Assembly: GCA_016647705.1 (NCBI GenBank)
Contig: CM028329.1
Span: 14,285,910 to 14,349,909 of the forward strand
Direction: 5' to 3'
From: Eucommia ulmoides
Taxonomy: Eukaryota; Streptophyta; Magnoliopsida; Garryales; Eucommiaceae
Length of the DNA stretch: 64,000 nt
The notes below the pieces were generated by a model. The model worked only from the letters and a program-made list of their open reading frames with translations. It was not told the origin of the DNA and made no database searches. Shown here one piece after another: positions 10,201 through 22,525 of the stretch. The position numbers were made by a program, and so were the translations under genes. Each line of letters begins with the position of its first letter. Positions within the stretch are counted from its first letter, which is position 1.

Positions 10201-13200
10201 GGGCATTTAAAATTTTAACGAGTTCAATTTTTTAGGGAAATTTTTGGAATTAGGTGAACTGTTATTCCACATTCTTTTTGCATTTATAACATTTAAAATG
10301 TGATGAATTGCATGATTCAACAGTTAGTTGAACGTTACTTTTTTTTTTTTTCCGAAATTAAGTAAAATGTTAGGGCTGTAGCACAAAATATACTTCTAAG
10401 TAATTGCACAAAGGGGTATACTGGTTACAAGTTCAAAGGATGACTGCCGAATGTGAATGAGGGGTGATTCGTTAATTCATTTTAATATTTGAGTTGGTTC
10501 TTGCAAATTAAGAAATCAAGTTGGATGTTACTGAGGGGCATTTTTTCTATTTGAATAATTTAGTCAATTTTCCCAGTTGACTAAGTCAGTGATACTTGTG
10601 GAAGCACGTAGACTTAAAATAGTAATTTTAACCCAGAACCCTTTAAATTTTTGCCCCAATAAGTTTAGAATGTCTCATTTTTATTGAAGATTCTATGCTT
10701 GTGTTGGTGTATGCCGTATTTGTTGTTTATATGAAATAATATATTACTGGCATTGAAGTTGACGGATCTGATGATCATAGAACATCCTCTATGGCGTAAG
10801 TGAGTTCATATAGTTGACCTTATTTAAGTGGGACTAGGTTTTGTTATTAATGCTGTACTAATTAGTATGTCCTCCACAATTTCTTTCTTTAATACTAAAT
10901 AATATGTCAAAAAAAATTGTCTTCATCTATTTAGGGCTAAATATTTTTTCAACTACATTTTCGTGATATAATTTGTATTATGTTGAATTTTGAGATGTTA
11001 GCTAGATGATTGATAAATTATTGGGAAAATTAGTTTTCTGTTCCCTATGTATGACCCTTAATACTCTCTTCATCTCACTGTTCAAATAATAATTGTTTTA
11101 AATGTATTTATCCCAAGCTTCTTGTGGCTTAGTCCTTTTTTTTGTTCTACACTCTTTTTTGTTGACGTATTTGCTCACTAAAGTTTCAGAAGTTCATCTT
11201 CATTCCAATTTGTAATTAGTTAATGTAGTTAAATGGGATATAAATGTGAGAGTTTCCTTTCTTGAATTATTTAACTCTTTCTTACTTTGTTACTTTTTAT
11301 ATACATTACGTAGTGGTCAAAACAATTTTTAGTTCAATCTGACTAATATACAAAACTGTTTATTTTAGGTATCCCTACCGAACTCCACACTAGTGGAATT
11401 TCACTACAACATGTCGAACTCGATTGTTGAACACATCCCTTAGTGGTCAAAAAGTTGATGGAATAATTTACTGAAAACCGCTACAATATAGGCGTGGGGA
11501 TCAAAAGTGCCAAAATCACATATGTTTCTATGTTTAACAATATAGAATGAAAGGAGGGAAAATTTTATTATTCATTGATACAATTACAAGGGAGCAAACC
11601 ACTTTAAATAGGAAAAGTATGACACGGTTGCTAACCCTAGAATCCATACATTGAATGAGTTTCCTAATTTATTCAAATCACTACTTTCCTAAATTATTCA
11701 AATTTCTAATCAATCAAATCCATACCAGAACTAACCTTAATTTACCAACAAACAATAATTATATATTATATTTGACCATATTGTGAATGATTTGGGCCAT
11801 TATTTGTTTTATAAACATATAATTTTTTTTTTTCTACGTGTCCTATATTTTGAAAAATGATTTGTGAGCGTTTACATATCGTGTCGTAGATGCATTGCGT
11901 GTACATGTTACTGCTTCCTAGGATGGATGTAAGGGTGGGCACAAGGTACTTGAATAGCGGAAGTGAGGTTGGTTTAAGGTTTTGATTAAGTGCAGAATCC
12001 CTAGTTTAACATCGGAGTGTGACTTTTTGCCAAAGTTTATTGTACTGAGCTTGTAAAAGGTGTCTGCCATATTGATGCCAGTATGGTGTAACTTCACGTC
12101 ATTAACCATTAAAAAAGGTTGTAGTGTACACTAGAACTTACTAGATTTACTGGCTTTGTACTGTTTTCGTCTTAATCGATGCATATTTTACACATATGTA
12201 GGTGCAGGAACATGCAAGGAAACTCTTGGAAAAACACATAAAGAAGCCTTTCTTTGATGTACGGTAAGTTTGCATTGTTATGGTTACTCAACTTCGAATT
12301 GGCCTTTATTTTTATTTATTTTTTATTTTTTTTCGGTGTGTGAGACATGGTAGCAATGCAACATCATCCGACACTGCAGATTTTCTTGCTTATATAAATG
12401 TTGTGATGGGCTTGCTTCCCATTCGCCATATTTTTTTTGTTTTTAACATGCATATTTTCACCATGGCTCCATATTTACAACTGATTGAATGAGGGTTTGC
12501 ATTGATATCATTGATTTCCATTTGGATGAGTTATTTGTTATGCTAGTTTGGGTGGCGAAGAAATTGGAGAAGATTCAAGGGGATTTTTTTTGTAGGGTCA
12601 TTCCATTCTTTTTCCTCGTTCTCCTCGTTTGGTTTACCTCCTCACATATTTGGGCATGTTTGTTTTATTCATGATTGATTCGTATTTGATTATAGGGCAA
12701 TGACCCATACCACTTGTGAGTTAATTTGGTTGAAACATTTACTAGAAGAACTTGGATTTTAACACACTTTACCAATGGACCTGATGTGGGATAATCAAAC
12801 AACACTTCACATTGTATCCAACCCCGTCTTCCATTTGTGAACAAAACATATTGAAGTTGATTGTTACTTCGTTCGAGTTTTTTTTTTTTTTTTTTTGCAT
12901 AAGTTGATTTGAGACTAAACATGTAATTTCAGTTGATCAATTAACTCATTTATTTACTAAACCGTTAGGGGGCTCAAGGATAAAGTATAGTTGTAACAAG
13001 TTAGGAGCATACAATGTATATGCCCTTGGTTGATGAGGAGTGTTAAAGGGTATTTATGTCTTGTATTATTTAGGGTTTCCCGTATTGTTTAGGGTTTTCT
13101 GTATTGTTTGCTAATTTCTATTATAAATAGAGGGAGAGGTGACACAATTGTTGAGCCTTTTCATTCTTTTTGTAGTCTCTTTTACTTTATCAATAGCAAT

Positions 13201-16200
13201 ACTATTAGTTATTCTCTCTTTTTTATGTTTTGCACCTTACTACGTTCCGGCTCGCACATCACCTTGTGCCCCTCGCCAAGGCTCTAGGGAACTGTTGCAG
13301 CTTGGTGTGCCTAGTGCCTTTAATAACTCTTCGTCCTAGCAAAACTCTTTCTATTGTTTCACCAAGTCAACCTGCTACCTGAAAAGCTACCATACAGTTA
13401 GGCGCACGCATAGTCTGTAGACTCTGTACAAAAGCCACCCCAGGCTGATCAATGCAGAGCTCCTCCACCTCCTCTTCAATCTAATAAAGTTCAGTTTTGA
13501 TATCAAATTCAACGCTTTCTAAGCATTGTCCTCTTTATTGAACAAGCCTCAGATTATCGAGCAAGCATATCTCCTGTTGCACTTGGCCTAAACTCTGGAG
13601 AACAAAACATGTTGTGCTACAAAACCATGAGAGATCTGCAGATGGACTACCTGAGGGTACTCACTGATATTGGAACAGTGGAATATTGCTTCAGAAGTGT
13701 TTCAATGGAGTTAAGTGTGTTCCCACGCAAGCAGTAAACCCAAATTTCGCCCTTAAAACCTAGACTCTGCCAAATTCATCATAAGCTCTAGTACAGCCAC
13801 CAAAGAGACTTTATGAAGTTAGTTTTTAGTGTCTTCTGATTGAGTGGAGATGGCCTACTCCAATGTTCCATGTGAGGTAGTTCAATATCCACAAACACAG
13901 TCAAAAGCAGCTTTAGATCTTGTGGAAATGTTGGCCTGGGTCTTGCGAGATTTGTCTTTATGATTCTTTTTTTTTTTTTTTTTTTTGGTCTTTTATACTT
14001 GGTGGAAGTCTTCAACACCATTAGCCACCTCATCAGCAATTCTACTTCGTTCTGTCCATTGTGTTTCTGCTTTCTTTCTCAACATCCGCTTCCCCATGTT
14101 AGTATGCATTGCTACATTTACTCTTAGTGTCAAGCTTCTACAACCATCATCCTTTAGAATGTCTTTTAAGCTACTTGCATTCAGGATCTGATGTCCTATT
14201 GTTTGCATGTTGGGGTATTTTACTTGTCCCGTGGCCATCGTTTGGCAGTCTTCTCCCTGGGGGCAGGGGCAGCGCCGGAGGTGGTAGCATCAAGTAGTTG
14301 CTGTTTCTGCTGTAGAAAGTTATTGTTTTCTTCTTATGAAGCTGGCTCATTGTATGAATGTGGTCCCTTGCATTGGATGTGATAATTGGTCCTACTGATG
14401 CATGAATATCCCTACTGGTATATGAATGTGTCAAATCAAAGGTTTGTTTCTCTGTGCGACTGTATTGTCGTTCTAGTTTCTTTTTGATATCTCTTCATTT
14501 TTTTTTAACAATTTGTTGAAGGTGACGTATAGGATTTTAGTTGACTTTTTTCTACTAAGGGGGTGTTCCGTGTTACATATCCCCTCCCCCCCCCCCCCCC
14601 AAACAAAAAAAAAGAAGAAGTGAAAATCAATCAATTTTGATACTTCTCGTAATATTTGTCAGTGGACTACTGGACTTCCACAAAAAATGTTTCATCCCCC
14701 CCCCCCCCCCCCCCCCCCCAAACAAAAAAAAAAAAGAAGTGAAAATCAATCAATTTTGATACTTCTCGTAATATTTGTCAGTGGACTACTGGACTTCCAC
14801 AAAAAATGTTTCATAAGACTTCCATTTTCTCTCTCTCTCTCACACGCAAACACACACACACACACACAAAAAGAAGAAGAAGAAGAAGAAGAAGAAGATA
14901 TTCTGAAAAATCTTGATACTTGTTCTTCTAGAAATATATTTTGGTTGTTTTAGGTTTTTCATCCATTATTTGTGGTGTTCCATTACGTAATTTTTCGAGG
15001 AACTTGAGATGGGATTCATATGCGTGTAGTTGCTTATGGTTCGTTAATTGCTTGACCTCGGTAAAGAAATCAATATAAAATTTAATCTTGTTATCAACTT
15101 CTCCTGATAATAGTGATAATTATATTTTACTTCATTGCTAATCATAGGTATGCAGAAGCTGTTGAACGGATGAGTAAAGATGAGCTCGACCAAGGAAAAC
15201 AATGGTTAAGTGACACATTCTCTCTGATACGGTAAGTCAAGATTCCAATTACATCGTTACTTCTATTCTTGTAAGGCTTATAATATTGTGATCCCATTCC
15301 ACCTTGTTACAAACTGTCAACCTAGTTATGCATTGAGGCATTGAACCTCTAACAGGTTAGCACGACTTGAATGAACTTCTAGTCTTTTGACCTTGGCTAA
15401 TGTTGAAGCAATGAGGGTCCACCGCTTTTGTCTCCGCTTACTAACCCTAAACAGCCTTTCAGGAATCAGTAAAAACAGAACATGGATTAGTGTGCAGCTG
15501 CTTTTACATGGATTAGTGTACCTTAATTCCTGATCTAACCCACAACATGATAGCCGTGAGGTGCGTGTTTTATCAAAGTCACCTTGTCTGAGCCTTCGTT
15601 GAGCGCATTGTTTCGCCCCTGGCATCCAGCGCCCGTGGTTGTAAAATGATTTTTGTTTTGCGTTCAAATGAGAAGCAATGCAAATCCCCATCTTTGTGGC
15701 TTGCTTTGTATCTGGTGAGGCAAGTTTACAATTCTCATGCCTTGGCAGGAAACCCTTTTGGGTGCTAGGAGCTGATTAACGCTGTCATTTTTATTTGACA
15801 TGTTAGTTAACTTATCTTGGCTGATGGTTGTCCAGTATTCCTGAAATCTAAAGATCAAGTGGAAAATTTTATTCAAAAGAGAAGATAATCGTGCATGTGA
15901 TTGGTCTTAAAAGAATGAATATTTTATTGTATTGAATATGAGGCCTTTTTGTGCCTATATATACAAGATAATCCTAGCTAATTACAAGGAGATACTTGAG
16001 AGATTAAATAAATAAGGAAACTAACTCCTAGAAAATGGAAAACAAATATTTAGTGGGATTCTACCTTTTACTCTAATTCCCACCATTTAAGCATTCCTAT
16101 TATAAAATATTACATGTGTATTAATTTATTTTCCAAGACTCCTCCTCAAGCTGATGAATATACATCCTTCATTCCCAGCTAGCATATAAGTTGTTGGAAT

Positions 16201-19200
16201 GCTTCACTGTTCAGTCCTTTTGTAAGTACATCAACAAGTTGATTGTTTGTTGGGATGTAAGGTGTGCAGATTAATCCGTTGTCCAGCTTCTCTTTTATGA
16301 GATGTCTATCTAGCTCAATATGCTTTGTCCGGTCGTGCTGAACGAGATTATGAGCAATGTTGATGGCCGACTTGTTGTCACAGAATAGCCTCATAGGTCC
16401 ATCCCACTTAATCTTTAAGTCTTCCAAAATTATTTTGAGCTAAAGTAATTCACAAACTCCTTGCGCCATCGCCCTAAACTCAGCTTCAGCACTTGATCTT
16501 GCCACTACATTCTGCTTCTTACTCCTCCATGTTACAAGGTTGCCTCCTAAGAAAGTGCAATAGCCTGTCGTGTACCTCCTATCAGCCGGTGAACCTGCAT
16601 AGTCAGCATCTGTATACGCCTCAAGGACTAATCCCGTGTTTTTCCTAAATAGAATCCCTTGTCCTGGATTAGCCTTTAGGTAATGTAGTATGCGGTGGAT
16701 AGCTTGTAGATGAACTTCTCTCAGGCTGTGCATAAACTGGCTGACAACACTTACGGAATACGCAATGCCTGGCCGTGTGTGGGCAAGGTATATGAGCTTC
16801 CCAACCAGTCTCTGGTACCTCTCCTTGTCCACGGCTGGATCATCTTTTGCTTCTCTAAGTCTATGATTTTGCTCAATCGGTGTGGAAATTGGTTTGCATG
16901 CCGACTTTCCTATTTCCTTAAGGAGATCAGTCACATATTTCTGTTGTGAGATAAAGATTCCCTCTCTAGAATGAGCTACTTCCTTCGTACTAGTTGAAAT
17001 TAGCAGCCAGTGACAACAACACTCTCACCGTGTTCATCTTAGCTACTGGGGCAAATGTCTCTTGATAGTCTACACCATAGGTCTGCGTGTATCCTTGCGC
17101 CACGAGTCTGGCTTTGTATCTTTCAAGAGAGCCATCTGACTTGTATTTTATGGTAAACACCAATTTGCAGCCCACAGCCTTCTTTCCAGGAGGTAAGTCA
17201 TCTATTTCCTATGTTCGGTTCTTCTCTAGTGCCTGAGTTTTTTCACACATGGCATTTCTCCAATTCTCATTAGATAATGCCTCAGATAAAGTATCAGGAA
17301 TATGAATAGAGTTTAGATTGACCAGAAAAGTCCTATATGAGGGTGAGAATTTCTCAAAAGAGACGAATTTTGCCAAATGGTACAATGGGTGTTTTGTGCA
17401 TTCTCTTGTGCCTTTCCTAATAGCAATTGGGAGGTCATGATTTGGTGTTAATTGAGATTGGTCAGGAATTGTATTTACCTCATTCACAGGATTAGAAGTT
17501 GAAGCTTGGACTTGCATGGGATTAGGATCCGAGTCTCTTCCCCTTGAATAAATCTTCACAAATCGCATAGAGTCATGACGTTCATTATGCTCAGTCATGG
17601 GTCTAGTGTGGATGGGTGTGGGTGTTGATACTAGCTGGAATGGTTCAGCCGATATAGGTAGGCTAGCTAGAACAGGTTCAGCTGGGATTAGATCAGAGAT
17701 GAGGCTGGTCCGATGGACACAACTGACTCACGAGTAGGTAAATCGAGTAGAAACAGATCTCTATCCTTATTTTCACTAAATGAAGTCTCCCCCTGAAGAT
17801 AAGGTTGGTTAAAGTATGGTTTTATTTCCTCAAAAGTGACATCTATGGAGACAAAGAGTTTATGTGTGGGTGGATGGTTGCATTTGTATCCTTTCTAGGT
17901 GGACGAATAACCAACAAACACACACTTAAGAGCCCGTGGATCTAATTTTCCTTTGTGTCGACTATGAACATGGACAAAGGTAATGCAGCCGAAGATTCTT
18001 GGAGTGAGGTTATTTGTTGTACGAAGGTCAAGATAGAATTGGGACATTGTTTCCATTGGTGATTTATACCTCAGAACCTGAGAAGGTAGACGGTTAATCA
18101 TATAAGCAGCTGAGTATGACTTCCCCCCAATAGTGTTTTGGAACATTATGGTGAAAGAGAAAGGCTCGGGTTGTGGCTAGCAAGTGACCATTTTTTCTCT
18201 TTGCCACTCCATTTTGTTGTGGAGTATCAACGCAAGAGGATTCATGGATGATTCTTTCCTTTTGAAAATATGGGGATTTTGATTAAAATAATCCCTTGCA
18301 TTGTCTGACCGGAATCTTTTGATTTTTACCCCAAATTGGTTTTTAATCATGTTGTGGAAGTTTGGGAGTACACTGCTTACATCTGATTTATGTTTAAGGA
18401 GAAAGATCCAAGAAATTCTAGTACAATCGTCAATAAAAGAGACAAACCAACGAGAATGAGACACATTTCGAACCATAGAGGGTCCCCATATATCATTGTG
18501 AATCAAATAAAACGGAACTGTGCTTTTATTATTGCTGATTGGAAAAGGGACACGTTTGTGCTTCGCAAACTCACATATATCACAATGAAATCTTTCAGCA
18601 CCGAGACCTCTAAACAAATTAGGAAACATGGTTTTCAAGATTCCAAAGGATGGATGCCCTAGTCTAAAATGGTGGAGCCAAATGGTGTCTTTATTGGATG
18701 ATGGTAGGAATGACAGAGATAAATTATTTCTGACTATATGTGACTTGCTTGGTTCATCAAGATAGTAGAGCCTGTTTCTCTCCTTAGCAAGTCCAATCTT
18801 CTTCCCCAAAACCTGGTCCTGAAAAACACATTGAGAAGGATTAAACAGTACATTACAATTCATATCATGTGTGAGCTTTTGCATGGATATTAAGTTGGTG
18901 GACAACTTTGGGACATGAAGAACATTTTTCAAAGTAAGAGAAGAACTGATGTGAATATCTCCTAGACCAGTTACGGTAGTTAAAGAACCATCAACAACTG
19001 ATATTTTTCGATTGCTAGGACATGGAGAGTAGGTGCTAAAGTTTAGTGAAGAATGAGTCATATGGTCTGTGGCTCCTGAGTCAATTATCCATAAATTCCT
19101 GATAGTTTCATCTGAGACATTTAGTCCTTGAGAAAATGAAGACTTACCTGAGAATGCAAGAGAGCATGAACCACTAGGTTTTTCCAGTGATCCCAGAAAT

Positions 19201-22200
19201 CCTCTTAGCTTCTCTACTTCCTCAATATTAAGCATTCCCTTGTCTGAAGCTGGTTAATCAATGGTGAACCAGAGAGTATCTCGGCTATCCGGGTTCGAGG
19301 ATCGGGACAGATCTGTCTTTCCATCTGTCTTCACGTCTGTTTTTGTTGCCATAGCAGATCCTTCAGGAGCTTGGGGTTCGAGCATCATTCTTCTTCGACT
19401 CTCCTCTGCCCGAATCAGAGAGATAGCTTTGTTCAGGGAGGGTATCTCTTCTTTGCCAAGTATCTGTACCCTTATTAAGTCATGCTAGAAAGTCATAAAT
19501 TCGATCTTTTTCGATGAAATTCTTCAAGATTATTGCATCTTCTAGACATTTGGTCTCGAAACAGTGATAATGGTCCAGCTCTTGCCACAAATTCTTAAGC
19601 GCATTTGCATACTCAGTGACAGTGTTACTGCCTTGTCTCATTTCAACAGTCTTAACTTTGATCTCGTACACCTGAGCCGCATCGCTAGCTTTTGAATACG
19701 TTTGTCGAATAGTATCCCAAATTTCCTTCGCTGTGGATAGGAACATGCAGGTGTCGCTGATTTTTGGAGTCATGGAACTCCATAACCAAGACATAATCAT
19801 TGAATCTGCTTCATCCCATGCTGTAAATTTGGGATCTCCCTCCTTCGGTCCTTTACCCAAAAGATGGCTTATTTTTCCCTTGCCTTTCAAACACGTGCGG
19901 ATAAATTGGGACCACTCTAGATAATTCCTCCCATCCAGCCTGTATATGGCTTGAACATTCTGCATATCACCTAAAGTCGGGTGATTGAGAACTTTGGTGA
20001 ACTGGGTGGTGTTTTCGGTGGACAAGGTGATGTTTTTAGCCTAGGTGGTTATCGATTTGGCTGGTTTCACGATCGGACGGCAGTGGCGATCTGGTTCGAT
20101 TTCACGATCTCAAAGTCGCGATCTGGTTCGCGAGGGTTTTTCGAGTCGCGTGGATTTGGTTGACAAGGTGAGTCGCAATTCTAGTTCGATTTCACGATCT
20201 CGAAGTCGTGATTTGGTTAGCGAGAGTTTTTTGAGTCGCGTGGGATTTGGACGAGCACGTCGCCTGAGATATGGAAGGGACGATCGGCGATAAAGGTCAG
20301 CTATGAAGGCTGTGGGCTATGAAGGCTGAAAGGTCAGCTATGAAGGTTGAAAGGTATGGTCGGCTATGAAGGCCAGACCAAAGCAATTTTATGCTTTAGA
20401 AAAAACCTAAAGCTCTGATGCCATCTTAAAAGAATGAATATTTTATTGTATTGAATATGAGGCCTTTTTGTGCCTATATATACAAGATAATCCTAGCTAA
20501 TTACAAGGAGATAATTGAGAGATTAAATAAATAAGGAAACTAATTCCTAAAAAATGGAAAACAAACTTATTTAGTGGAATTCTACCTTTTACTCTAATTC
20601 TCACCATTTAAGCATTCCTATTATAAAATATTACATGTGTATTAATTTATTTTCCAACAATTGGATCTCCAAGTCAAAAAGTGAAATGACCCTACAGACT
20701 TACCTGTAACTTTTTGTGTTCTTTTGCTGTCTTGTTGGTGGTGTTACATTACTGAACAACAATGGGTAGAACTTCTCCTCATTTCTTCCCCAGGCCTCTC
20801 TTCTAAAGCCTTTCTCTCTCTTCTACATCGATGTTTTGCCTTTCAGATTCTTTCTCATTTACTTTACAATGCTTTTAGAAGTTATTAACTACTAATTCTT
20901 CTCTACTTGTCTCTTTTCTCCGTCCTCTCGCTCTCTCTTCTACATTTAATAATTGTTATTCACTTAATGTAGAACCTTGGGTTCTTATCCCCACCTCTCT
21001 TGTCCCCACCACCTTAATCCACTCTAAGTAGGTTCTCTTGGTTCTTCAAATTAGGTTGGAGTTAAAAACTCATTGTTGCTTTAGTGGAAGTGAGTGATCT
21101 GGTGCAATTCAAAATAAATGATTAGATGTCTTTTCTGACCTCTGTTATTGTATGTTATTTAGTACACAGAAGATGCAATTCGTTGGAGCCTGAAATTAAT
21201 CTCTTTGCTACTTGCTGAAGATGTTATGTGATAAGTTATTTACAATATATTTACTTTAAAGAAGACATTTTTTACAATCTGGAAAAAGGAACGAGTGGCG
21301 GTACTAGGCTGGAAACCCTAATGTAATTGTGAGCTACCGATTTTAATGAATGTTCAAGAAGTTTCTTGAGAGAGATGGGAAAGCGTCTTAAATTAGCAAA
21401 ACATGTAGAATAATAATTATCCACTCCAGAATTTGTAGTCAGCTACTTTTTTCCCTCTCTATACATGTGATCAAGAGTGACACCAATCTGAGCAAGATTG
21501 TAGATCACTATTTGTACCCCCGAGCTTTGGTGAAAGTAATCATTTTCCTTTGGGCTATATTAACCAAAATAAATCTAATTGATACAGATATGCTAGGAAG
21601 TAAAGTCCAATTGCCGGACTTATTACATGAGCAGCAAATACTGCTGTGCATTGATGATCTTGATGAATAGAACCACCACCACCTTTCTCAGGATTACCTT
21701 TGTTAGAGGGCATTTATGTCTTTCTTGTATTGTTTAGGGTTTCTTTTTAGATTTCTTGTATTGTTTCCTAATTTCTATTATAAATAGAGGAGAGGTTAAC
21801 ACTGTTAAACTTTCTTATTCTTCTTGTAGTCTCTTTTTACTTTAACATGGTATCATGAACAGTATGAGAAACTAATCTCATAGTTCAATTCAACCATTAT
21901 TTTTTTTCTCCCTCCCTTTCCTTTCTCTCATATTCTGTATGGAAAAAAAAGGGTTTCGAAACACTAGATCTATCCCGTCGCAGCAACCTCACCGCAATCA
22001 CTGCCAGGCCACCACTGTCTACCAACGCTGTTGCTGCTCATATCCGTAGCCTCCACCACCATGGCTCCGCTGTTGCTACCAGATTTGAAGTTTGCACCCT
22101 AGATCCGTAGCCCTACCACCGTCGCCGTCCCAACCGAGCCTCCAGCAGTGTCACTGCCCAAATTCGAAGCTTGCTCCCCAGATCCGTAGCCCTACCACCG

Positions 22201-22494
22201 TCGCCGTCCCAACCGAGCCTCCAGCAGTGTCACTGCCCAAATTCGAAGCTTGCTCCCCAGATCCGCAGCCCTACCACCGTCGCTGTCCGCAATCGACGTC
22301 GCCCATGCCGCCGCCATCTCTATCCAAGTCCGCCGCCGCTATGCCATGGCCGTTTTTGGCCAGACCCTCTTGGGTCTTTTTTGTTCTGTTCCTCATTTAA
22401 TGTGTGAAAAAAAAAAAGGAAAAAAAGAAAAAAAAAAAAAAAGTGTCTCTTTTAAAGCAATATTTTTTCTTATTTGTTTGCTTTCCTTGTCTAA

Positions 22495-22525
<31 letters not shown>

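Noticed and set aside
15326-15691. 121-codon minus-strand frame with [19 protein letters not shown]
   Set aside because: It looks like a translated non-coding repeat and no known family was recognised. It stays part of the intron.
22102-22289. A CRISPR-like or satellite array
   Set aside because: There are only two and a part copies with no spacers, in a plant nuclear retrotransposon leader.
22092-22407. Overlapping open frames on the + strand as a proline-rich protein gene
   Set aside because: They arise from the 79-bp GC-rich tandem repeat in a copia leader, whose length is not a multiple of three, and have no other support.
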